Positions 1 to 5,169 of a stretch of DNA of 5,405 nucleotides are shown here, one piece after another. Numbering within the stretch: the stretch's first letter is position 1; every line of letters begins with the position of its first letter. Both the position numbers and the translations under genes were made by a program. A model generated the notes under the pieces. The model had not been told where the DNA came from. It saw only the letters and a program-made list of their open reading frames with translations, and searched no databases. The stretch spans positions 1-5,405 of the forward strand of contig CALYSG010000115.1 of assembly GCA_945485605.1 (NCBI GenBank). Reading direction: 5' to 3'. This stretch comes from an uncultured Clostridia bacterium (lineage in GTDB: Bacteria; Bacillota; Clostridia; Oscillospirales; CAG-272).

Positions 1-1
1 T

Positions 2-28
2 AAACTCTCTGATTTTATCGAGGAATAA
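2..28 (+). CDS. possible C-terminal end of an upstream gene (partial)
   Basis: Frame 2 reads KLSDFIEE and then TAA at 26-28; a perfect 11-bp hairpin begins seven bases later. A stop closely followed by a terminator-like hairpin is what the end of a gene looks like, but eight residues cannot identify a family. YeiH-type genes often sit beside a LysR-type regulator, so such a regulator is a possible identity; that is inference from context only. Confidence 0.3.
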   Translation, partial: KLSDFIEE

Positions 29-34
29 AGCAAG

Positions 35-60
35 TGGCGCCGCGCATTTGCGCGGCGCCA
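35..60 (+). terminator. GC-rich hairpin, probable terminator of the upstream gene
   Basis: A perfect inverted repeat pairs tggcgccgcgc (35-45) with gcgcggcgcca (50-60) around the loop attt. Ten of the eleven pairs are G:C. The following bases (ttggattt) are only moderately T-rich, so termination strength is uncertain. It sits just after a possible stop codon and just before a strong promoter, which fits a transcription-unit boundary. Confidence 0.6.
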
Positions 61-80
61 TTGGATTTGCATTACTTATC

Positions 81-108
81 TTGACAAAAAGGAAAATTTA
101 TATATAAT
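81..108 (+). promoter_or_regulatory. consensus sigma-A promoter upstream of the YeiH remnant
   Basis: The -35 box TTGACA (81-86) and the -10 box TATAAT (103-108) both match consensus exactly, separated by 16 bases in an A/T-rich stretch. Transcription should start near 114-116. The only gene downstream before a terminator is the YeiH pseudogene, so an apparently strong promoter now drives a dead gene. Confidence 0.8.
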
Positions 109-113
109 ATATG

Positions 114-241
114 CGTACGGTAGATACGGTTTTCAAATCCGGGGCGATCGGTTCGGACTTCAAGCCCCGCATGAAAAAACAATCATACTGCAAACCGGAT
201 CTGCGGTTTCGGGTAAACAAAGAATAAAAAAGGAGCTTTCG
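114..241 (+). other. leader of the YeiH remnant with two small hairpins
   Basis: About 125 bases lie between the predicted start site and the first recognisable YeiH codon. They hold cggggc (140-145) paired with gccccg (164-169), and aaaccg (192-197) paired with cggttt (204-209). An AAAAAGGAG ribosome-binding motif follows at 227-235. I recognise no known riboswitch. The motif is followed by codons aligning to residues well inside the family rather than to its N-terminus, which suggests that the original start and first roughly 30-50 codons were deleted here. Confidence 0.4.
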
Positions 242-675
242 CTGATCGGCATGATCCTGAACACTATCTCATATCCGGCGCAGATCTATCGCCCGGGTAT
301 TAAGTTTACGTCAAAAAGCTCCTGAAGTTCGCTATAATTCTCCTTGGACTTTCTTTGGATATTAAGGTGATCGCCAATGTAGGGAAGGACACACTTTTCG
401 TCATGCTGTTTACTTTGGCGACCTGCTTCGGACTTGGTTTTGTTATCGGAAAATTGCTGAAGCTGAACCGGAAAACCTCGAACCTCATATCCGCGGGGAC
501 CGGTATCTGCGGCGGTTCGGCGATCGGCCTTAATACCGATCTGCGCGATATGAAGAAGTCGGGAGTAGCTCCTATGCTTCACGGCTTTATTGTATCGGTT
601 TTGGTCATTTTTGCCGCTTTGTTTGCGGAATACCTTATGACGTTCTTCGTCGACGGCTTTGTACTGTTTCAATAA
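242..675 (+). pseudogene. yeiH: YeiH/UPF0324 family transporter pseudogene
   Basis: YeiH/UPF0324 proteins are multi-helix inner-membrane proteins of about 330-350 residues, annotated as putative sulfate exporters. The remnant spells family blocks in order: LIGMIL then PGIKFTSK (242-316), KLLKFAIILLGLSL (316-357), LISAGTGICGGSAI (around 490-532), then directly GLNTDLRDMKKSG and a C-terminal helix ending at TAA 673-675. Three lesions are visible. The N-terminus before LIGM is missing. The reading frame shifts in the A-run at 313-317, where one extra A would restore FTSKKLLKF. Around 530-535 the mid-protein SAI motif runs straight into the C-terminal GLNTDL motif, so roughly 190 codons are lost in frame. 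A TTG at 355 opens 106 codons, but this cannot be a functional transporter. Promoter and terminator remain intact. Family assignment is confident; transport of sulfate or sulfite is only family annotation. Confidence 0.85.
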
Positions 676-691
676 ATAAAACCGTGATATG

Positions 692-740
692 TCGGGGACA
701 TTGGTCAGTTCTCTCAAAGACTGAAGTCCCCGATTTTTTT
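692..740 (+). terminator. intrinsic terminator after the YeiH remnant
   Basis: tcggggac (692-699) pairs with gtccccga (726-733). Inside it tcagt (705-709) pairs with actga (720-724). Seven T residues follow at 734-740. A stable GC-rich stem with a T-run is a textbook intrinsic terminator, 16 bases after the pseudogene stop codon. Confidence 0.88.
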
Positions 741-876
741 ATTCCGGGCAAAGGTGGGCAAGGTCTTTTCGGGTTTCAAGAAGCAATGTAATTATCCACT
801 GCAGGGAAAATGCTTTAGTACGGAACGACGATAACGGCAAAGTATTTGAGAAAGTTAAGAAAAAGGAGATACAGGT

Positions 877-1452
877 ATGATAAACGGGAAGATTACCATC
901 CGTCCGGAGGAGCATAAGGACTATAAGAGCATTGTAGCTTTGATCTTGCGGTCTTTTCGCGAAGGGACGGACTATTCGGACGGAACCGACATCATTGCGT
1001 TGGTTGGGGAGATCAGGGACTCAAGGTATTATATTCCCGAGCTGTCCTTTGTCGCGGAGCTTGACGGAAAGGTCGTCGGACATTTCCTGTTTTCGCATTT
1101 TCCTCTGTCTGCTACCGAAAAAGGCGGACACGGCGAAGGGATCGATTCCGAAATCGTAATGCTTGCACCGGTATCGGTTCATGCGGATCATTTTCGGCAG
1201 GGTGTCGGAAGCACCATGCTGAAACTTGGAATCGAAAGAGTCAAAGAAGCGGGATACAAAGGGATCACGGTGGAAGGGAATTATAAATTCTATAACAAGG
1301 TCGGATTTAAGACCTCATCGGAATTCGGCATTTTCCCGACGAGCGGATACCCTATGACGGAACCTCGTTGCATGATGTGCCGGGAGACATATCCGGGTTC
1401 TCTTGACGGCATACACGGATATGTCGTTTACGATATGTATTTCAATGCGTAA
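877..1452 (+). CDS. GNAT family N-acetyltransferase, YhbS-like
   Basis: This 191-residue protein is a cytoplasmic GNAT acetyltransferase that should move an acetyl group from acetyl-CoA to an amine; the substrate cannot be read from sequence. Residues 5-25 form the usual N-terminal strand and helix (KITIRPEEHKDY). Residues 58-72 give the central strands (FVAELDGKVVGHFLFS). Motif A is at 96-113, with RQGVGS (107-112) as the pyrophosphate-binding loop. Residues 134-144 (GNYKFYNKVGF) supply the motif B aromatic residues typical of YhbS/COG3153 proteins, and the tail LDGIHGYVVYDMYF matches that group's closing strand. Length is normal and the frame unbroken. The ATG is supported by AAAAGGAG at 861-868, eight bases upstream. 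No convincing promoter is visible in the 136 bases after the preceding terminator. A bidirectional terminator follows. Confidence 0.92.
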   Translation: MINGKITIRPEEHKDYKSIVALILRSFREGTDYSDGTDIIALVGEIRDSRYYIPELSFVAELDGKVVGHFLFSHFPLSATEKGGHGEGIDSEIVMLAPVSVHADHFRQGVGSTMLKLGIERVKEAGYKGITVEGNYKFYNKVGFKTSSEFGIFPTSGYPMTEPRCMMCRETYPGSLDGIHGYVVYDMYFNA

Positions 1453-1490
1453 AATGAAACAGGACTCGCAGTCTTTTATCCGAATGTCAG

Positions 1491-1534
1491 AAAAAATAAC
1501 CGGGCAACCCTTGGGGTTGCCCGATTTTCTTTTT
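1491..1534. terminator. bidirectional intrinsic terminator between convergent genes
   Basis: cgggcaaccc (1501-1510) pairs perfectly with gggttgcccg (1514-1523) around a three-base loop. On the plus strand it is followed by attttcttttt; on the minus strand by the complement of aaaaaataac (1491-1500), giving a U-run there too. It can end both the GNAT transcript and the minus-strand operon. Confidence 0.9.
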
Positions 1535-1545
1535 GGAGTCTGCGA

Positions 1546-1979
1546 TCATTCATCGATCTTTTCTTTTGCTTTGGTTTTTACGGATTTTTTTAATGCTATG
1601 AAGAATAATACGATTCTCGTGCCCGGCAGGATATGACAGATCCCGGCGATCCCCGATACTGCGGCATTAAGACCGCGCGAGAGAGCAATATCCGACACTT
1701 GTAAGATGCCTCGAACAAGCATCATCGTGACAGTTAAAGTAAGCCCCAAGGGGTAAATGATACGGGTTGCGCTGAATGCTTTGACCGACTCCGGCGGATA
1801 CCTGTCGGCTATCATACCTACAAGCAGAAATACTACGCTGCCGAGCAGGATCAGATGTGTATGTACCACGGAAAGCGTGGTTTTGCCTGTAAATGCCGAT
1901 GCTTTTGTGAACTCGCGATAGAACCGCCTGCCAAGCCGAGTATTGCATATATCATAGATATGTTGACATACTTTTTCAC
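1546..1979 (-). pseudogene. DUF2871 family membrane protein, frameshifted
   Basis: Read with one frame change this encodes about 143 residues, normal for DUF2871, a four-helix membrane family of unknown function. The first part runs from GTG at 1979 (VKKYVNISMIYAILGLAGG) to about 1923. The frame then breaks, and the rest resumes at 1920 as YREFTKASAFTGKTT, followed by VVHTHLILLG, MLVRGILQV and SGIAGICHI, ending KKSVKTKAKEKIDE with TGA at 1548-1546. Family members carry a continuous FYREFTK here, so one missing T around 1921-1924 (or four missing bases) explains the break. The HTH triplet and the later His of GICHI are the conserved polar residues inside the helices. It lies 82 bases after the tocopherol-cyclase-like gene on the same strand and ends at the shared terminator, so it is probably the last gene of that operon. 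GTG 1979 is the only usual start after an in-frame stop at 2000-1998. It could be a real pseudogene or a sequencing error. Confidence 0.75.
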
Positions 1980-2061
1980 TTTGCGTTTTCTTCTTTGTTA
2001 TGTGAATTTTATTTTTTAAATGGCAGGCGCGGATAACGCCTTATTGACGTTCTGTCGTTTA

Positions 2062-2898
2062 TTACTTTATATTGTCTGTATCGGATGAAGCTTTTTTGCC
2101 GACCGTGTATTCCATTTCCAGTGAAGAAAGAGGGTCTTTGCGGGACAGGATCACACTATCGCCCTTTTCAAAAGTGAATTCGGTGGGAGTTGCAATGTTT
2201 TCCTTTATAAATCGGTTCATCGTTCCGTTGACCGGGGCTTTCAGCAGATGTCCCCCCGCATTACCGAGCCTTAACGTGAGCCGATAGCTGTTTTTTGAGA
2301 TCTGTATTTCGTCCTCGGCTATTTTGCGTATTTTTGCAAAGTTATAAGTTGTAAGGTCATATTCTTTTCCGTTGTAAATAACAAAGCCGAGGAGTCCGGT
2401 AAATTTTATCGGCCCGAACGGAATCGTGGCAATGGCAACAGTCAGACCGTAATCACGCCCGACAGAATTATACCAGATATATTGACTTGGGAAATTGGTG
2501 CCCGAATCGCCTTCAATATAGCCGTATCCGTCATCAAACGAGTGAACCTTGCCGTTTAAAACGATGCTTCCGCTGAGGCTGTGATACATCGAATACACTT
2601 CATGCGAGCGTTCGAGGGAAAAGATCGAGAACGGTCCCATGGCTTTTTTGAGCAGAGGATGAAGTTCGCCGAAACGCACATTGCCGACAACCGTAAGCCC
2701 GTTTTCGTGCAGGTCGATTTTTATACCTTGATCGTCCACTTTGATCGCATTAAGATCGGTGATCTGATAGCTTCCTTCGGCGGTGATCAGCTGTTTTGCG
2801 TATCCTTCCTCGGATCTGCTGTCGATCAAAGCAAATGAAAATGAATCGGCGGCAATACATTTATAATATTTTCCGAAAAAATAGGGCTTTTTTGCCAT
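2062..2898 (-). CDS. tocopherol-cyclase-like protein (lipocalin-type fold)
   Basis: From ATG 2898 the protein has 278 residues. It resembles the short clostridial branch of the tocopherol cyclase family (PF14249), related to the CrtC/AttH lipocalin-like barrels. Blocks seen: PYFFGKYYK with SFSFAL (residues 5-24), matching the family's F-x-G-W-Y-F-K opening but with Lys for the Trp; MGPFSIF and the YSMYHSLSGSIVLNG strand pair (about 86-117); GYGYIEGDSGTNFPSQYIW (124-142), the signature E-G-D-x-G-x-x-F-P-x-x-Y-x-W; and GLLGFVIYNGKEYDLTTY later. No signal peptide or membrane helix is visible. Plant and cyanobacterial relatives close the chromanol ring of tocopherol; clostridia make no tocopherol, so the substrate is unknown. 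Start choice is unsure: a GTG at 3003 adds 35 residues and has GAGGG 11 bases upstream, while ATG 2898 has GGAG 14 bases upstream but starts where the family homology starts. It follows the membrane protein gene directly, so the two are probably co-transcribed. Confidence 0.72.
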   Translation of the reverse strand: MAKKPYFFGKYYKCIAADSFSFALIDSRSEEGYAKQLITAEGSYQITDLNAIKVDDQGIKIDLHENGLTVVGNVRFGELHPLLKKAMGPFSIFSLERSHEVYSMYHSLSGSIVLNGKVHSFDDGYGYIEGDSGTNFPSQYIWYNSVGRDYGLTVAIATIPFGPIKFTGLLGFVIYNGKEYDLTTYNFAKIRKIAEDEIQISKNSYRLTLRLGNAGGHLLKAPVNGTMNRFIKENIATPTEFTFEKGDSVILSRKDPLSSLEMEYTVGKKASSDTDNIK

Positions 2899-3036
2899 AG
2901 TAATGATCGTTTCTCCGTTATTTTCTGAAATATTGTGATTTTTCGTAAAGTTTATTACCTGACGCGGGAGGATGATTTCCAATGAACGGTAAACGTCTGT
3001 CACGTTTCCTTATTCCCTCGTGTCAGCAGCAATGAG

Positions 3037-3765
3037 TTAATTTATTACCGCGAAAACGATTTTGCCGGCGGAGAAGATCACAGCAGACAAAATTATAAAT
3101 ATCAATACGAAGGTGTTTACGTTTTCCTTCCACCTCATTGCGAGGATAACCGCGTCTCCGATCACGGCTATCAGCATCGGGACCCAACGTAACAGATCGT
3201 TTCCCTGACCGAGGAACAGATCGCGCAGCATAAAGGTGAAGCAGGCAACCAATGCCAGTGACACTACTGCTTCGATGATATGAAAGAGGGTGGCGTTTTT
3301 GATCTCCGAACGGTACATGACCGGAATTGCCATCGAAAATACCGTCAGAAAGATCAGAGAATACCAAAGCATGAAACGGTTCCCGGAGCCTTCCGACAGC
3401 TGCACGCAACGAAGTACCATGGCAACGATCAGCATGCCGTACGAGGCGAATTGGACCGGAGCAACGGTATATTCCGTATGTACCATTCCCGATACAAGCA
3501 GAATACCGGCAGTTACGGTTAACATGGAATAATCCGGAATTACCGACTTATCTGCGAGAGACTGCCAAAAACCTTTGCAGGCAAATATCAGCATGACTAC
3601 CGTGGCAATCAAAGAAATTATCGTCAGGGTATTTACATAACCGTCAAACCTGCTGCGATACAGATCCGCAAAAGAGCCGCGGCATATGCGGACAAGACTC
3701 TGGGCACGTTCGGCAAACAAAATGATAAAATATCCGAGAAAAAGCCATGAGATTACCATACTCAT
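3037..3765 (-). CDS. unrecognised eight-helix integral membrane protein
   Basis: I do not recognise the family. From ATG 3765 the protein has 242 residues and about eight hydrophobic segments, at roughly 3-18, 43-66, 80-96, 103-122, 131-150, 158-180, 191-210 and 215-240. Charged or polar residues near helix ends that might matter are AERAQSL (18-24), MVHTEYT (94-100) and RWKENVN (211-217). There is no obvious signature of an ABC, MFS, kinase or peptidase family. The frame stays open upstream to a GTG at 3876, but that lies between the -35 and -10 boxes of the promoter, before the expected transcript start. ATG 3765 has AAAGG at 3782-3778 and begins with a transmembrane helix, so it is the better start. 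It is the first gene of the minus-strand operon and precedes the tocopherol-cyclase-like gene, suggesting a joint role at the membrane; that is inference. Confidence 0.75.
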   Translation of the reverse strand: MSMVISWLFLGYFIILFAERAQSLVRICRGSFADLYRSRFDGYVNTLTIISLIATVVMLIFACKGFWQSLADKSVIPDYSMLTVTAGILLVSGMVHTEYTVAPVQFASYGMLIVAMVLRCVQLSEGSGNRFMLWYSLIFLTVFSMAIPVMYRSEIKNATLFHIIEAVVSLALVACFTFMLRDLFLGQGNDLLRWVPMLIAVIGDAVILAMRWKENVNTFVLIFIILSAVIFSAGKIVFAVIN

Positions 3766-3855
3766 ATTACGATATTTCCTTTCTGATTTGATCGGGGTTT
3801 TCAGATCAAGCAGACCTGAAGCCGAAGCTTCGCTGCGGCTTTTACCTCTCCTTTC
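3766..3855 (-). promoter_or_regulatory. structured 5' leader of the membrane-protein operon
   Basis: The leader is about 90 bases from the predicted start site (near 3854) to ATG 3765. On the minus strand it begins with AAAGGAGAGG (3854-3845), an excellent ribosome-binding motif with no ATG, GTG or TTG at usable distance. A hairpin follows, with arms 3841-3836 and 3824-3819 (aagccg/cggctt) and an inner agc/gct stem. A weaker stem tgatc/gatca (3808-3804 with 3793-3789) sits just before the real ribosome-binding site; an alternative pairing of 3805-3801 with 3786-3782 would partly cover it. No known riboswitch is recognised. Confidence 0.4.
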
Positions 3856-3860
3856 CCATA

Positions 3861-3889
3861 ATGATAGCACACTCACTTGCCTTTGTCAA
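3861..3889 (-). promoter_or_regulatory. sigma-A promoter for the minus-strand operon
   Basis: On the minus strand TTGACA (3889-3884) and TATCAT (3866-3861) are separated by exactly 17 bases. The -35 is perfect and the -10 differs at one position. It reads into the membrane protein gene and probably on through the tocopherol-cyclase-like and DUF2871 genes, since no strong terminator is seen until 1523-1501. Confidence 0.78.
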
Positions 3890-4178
3890 TCCTATGCCGG
3901 GTGATTTTGACTTTGCACTTTATTTTTTGCCGACAAATAAAACTCTATTCGCTAAGCGTGCGCGTCAATTTGATAATCGTGACTGATAGTCATATTTTAT
4001 TATAAAGACCCGATTGCAATACAGTTCCGCCGATACGATCTTCAGGTGTAGCTGTCCTTCGGTGGCGGTTGCCGTTTGTACGGATATGAAATGAGGGAGA
4101 CGGACTGCGAAAAAATCGGAAAAAAGTCTCTAAAAGATGCAAAAGTATAAACACTAACAGATATTGTAAAAATAACGC
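3890..4178. other. divergent intergenic region without a recognisable gene
   Basis: No gene is supported. On the plus strand there is a possible second promoter, TTGATA (3970-3975), 17 bases, TATTTT (3993-3998), with the 13-base palindrome tgact-gat-agtca (3980-3992) inside its spacer, which could be an operator. Further on, ccgcc (4027-4031) can pair with ggcgg (4064-4068), and ccgt (4072-4075) with acgg (4080-4083), hinting at a folded leader. A 32-codon open stretch ending at TAA 4148-4150 has no ribosome-binding site. None of these is convincing alone. Confidence 0.35.
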
Positions 4179-4207
4179 TTGATAAACATTACAAGCTATG
4201 TTATAAT
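4179..4207 (+). promoter_or_regulatory. extended -10 sigma-A promoter for the DUF2500-2H operon
   Basis: TTGATA (4179-4184) and TATAAT (4202-4207) are spaced by 17 bases, and TG at 4199-4200 gives the extended TGnTATAAT form. A second TATAAT occurs at 4211-4216 without a matching -35. Transcription should start near 4213-4216, leaving a leader of about 30 bases before the DUF2500 start. Confidence 0.85.
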
Positions 4208-4245
4208 ACCTATAATATTATTAGGAAAGTTCAGAGATAGAATGT

Positions 4246-4614
4246 ATGGAAGGCAATTTGGAATATATGATACCGCTTTTTACGGTGATTGGGATACTGT
4301 TTTTCCTTGTATTTTTGTTCGCCCTCGTAATGATGGTATTCACGGTCGTCCGCGCGATGTCGGAAAAGAAGCAGAACGACCGTGAGCCGATGCTGACCGT
4401 TCCCGCTGTCGTCGTAGCAAAGCGCACCGACCTTTACCGCTATCGCAGTACCTCCGGCGGAAGCACGGTATATTTTGTGACATTTCAGGTGCAGAGCGGC
4501 GACAGGCTCGAGCTGAACCTGTCGGGACGCGAATTCGGGCTTCTGCGTGAGGGCGACCGTGGCAGTCTGACCTTCCGCGGCAAGGAATTCCTCGATTTTA
4601 CGAGAGAAAGGTAA
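4246..4614 (+). CDS. DUF2500 family membrane-anchored protein
   Basis: The 122-residue protein has one N-terminal transmembrane helix (about residues 9-34) followed by a charged linker (SEKKQNDRE) and a small beta-rich domain. The domain has VPAVVVAKRTDLY (52-64), YFVTFQVQSGDRLELNLSG (76-94) and GLLREGDRGSLTFRGKEF (98-115), matching the layout of DUF2500: an A-x-V-V-x-K-R strand, a V-T-F strand, then a G-D-x-G-x-L-T-x-x-G turn near the end. The function of this family is unknown to me. The domain probably faces the cytoplasm or the outer surface; the sequence does not decide. The start is uncertain: ATG 4246 has only a poor upstream site (AGGAAAG at 4223-4229), whereas ATG 4267 (residue 8) has GGAAGG 13 bases upstream. 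The 2H phosphoesterase follows after 9 bases, so the two form an operon under the promoter at 4179-4207. Confidence 0.75.
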   Translation: MEGNLEYMIPLFTVIGILFFLVFLFALVMMVFTVVRAMSEKKQNDREPMLTVPAVVVAKRTDLYRYRSTSGGSTVYFVTFQVQSGDRLELNLSGREFGLLREGDRGSLTFRGKEFLDFTRER

Positions 4615-4623
4615 GGCTTTTCC

Positions 4624-5157
4624 GTGTACATATGGGTCGGGATCGACGTTGACAGTCAGCTAAGGGAGATAGAGGCGCTTTCTCTGAAGGCAAGGGAAGA
4701 GATTGGCTGTGCGCCTCCCGATTTCACTCTCCCGCTCCACGTGTCGCTTAAGATATCCTTTGAAGTTCCCGACCGCGAGGTTGAAAGGGTAGTGCGCGAT
4801 ATAGAAAATATCTACCGTGAGTCGGGCGCCTTTATTATGAAGGTCCGCGGCATCGAATACTGCGAGGTCATCACTTGGATTGCGATAGAGAGAAACCGCA
4901 GTCTTGACGCGCTTCACGACAGGCTGAATACCTTCCTTAAGGATAAGTACGGTGTGCCGTTGCACGAATACGACACCGATTACAAGTATCATTCGACGCT
5001 ATATATGGATGACGACCGTGAAAGAGTGCGCAAGGTCTACGAGAAGATCAAAGACGAGCCGATTCCGCGCGAGCTGAGAGCCGAGAGATTCCTTGTCGGA
5101 ATGTCAAAAAGCGGCGTTCCCGGAACCTACGAGGTCGTGAGTCATACCGTAAAATAA
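4624..5157 (+). CDS. 2H phosphoesterase superfamily protein (2'-5' RNA ligase-like)
   Basis: The 177-residue protein carries the two H-x-S/T motifs that define 2H phosphoesterases: HVS at residues 39-41 (in LPLHVSLKISF) and HST at 123-125 (in YKYHSTLYMDD), about 84 residues apart. Together these form the active site that acts on 2'-5' or cyclic 2',3' phosphate bonds in RNA or small nucleotides in known relatives. The opening MYIWVGIDVD is the usual first strand. Both catalytic pairs are intact, so it is probably active; its substrate is unknown. It is cytoplasmic by appearance, with no signal or membrane helix. GTG 4624 is chosen because TAAGG (4612-4616) lies seven bases upstream, overlapping the DUF2500 stop codon, and the homology begins at once. 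It is the second gene of the pair with DUF2500. No clean terminator with a T-run follows; a cluster of hairpins begins 14 bases after the stop. Confidence 0.85.
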   Translation: MYIWVGIDVDSQLREIEALSLKAREEIGCAPPDFTLPLHVSLKISFEVPDREVERVVRDIENIYRESGAFIMKVRGIEYCEVITWIAIERNRSLDALHDRLNTFLKDKYGVPLHEYDTDYKYHSTLYMDDDRERVRKVYEKIKDEPIPRELRAERFLVGMSKSGVPGTYEVVSHTVK

Positions 5158-5169
5158 AGATCTACCGGA

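Noticed and set aside
111..227. 38-codon frame starting at an ATG right after the -10 box
   Set aside because: The ATG lies before or at the expected transcript start, has no ribosome-binding site, and the peptide resembles no family known to me.
355..675. Functional small membrane protein from TTG 355
   Set aside because: The residues are an internally deleted piece of YeiH with matching sequence on both sides and a frameshifted upstream part, so decay explains it better than a new gene.
286..717. 143-codon minus-strand frame opposite the YeiH remnant
   Set aside because: It is a shadow of the plus-strand gene: the plus strand shows clear family motifs, the minus translation shows none.
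1667..1948. 93-codon minus-strand frame overlapping DUF2871
   Set aside because: It has no family motif, while the neighbouring frames together rebuild a full DUF2871 protein.
2025..2041. Weak hairpin aggcg/cgcct after the tocopherol-cyclase-like gene as a terminator
   Set aside because: Only five pairs, and no T-run follows on either strand; read-through to DUF2871 is more likely.
3766..3876. N-terminal extension of the membrane protein from GTG 3876
   Set aside because: That start lies between the -35 and -10 boxes, before the predicted transcript start, and the extension is made of the leader hairpins.
4052..4150. 32-codon open stretch in the intergenic region
   Set aside because: It has no ribosome-binding site, its only ATG leaves 19 codons, and no homology is recognisable.
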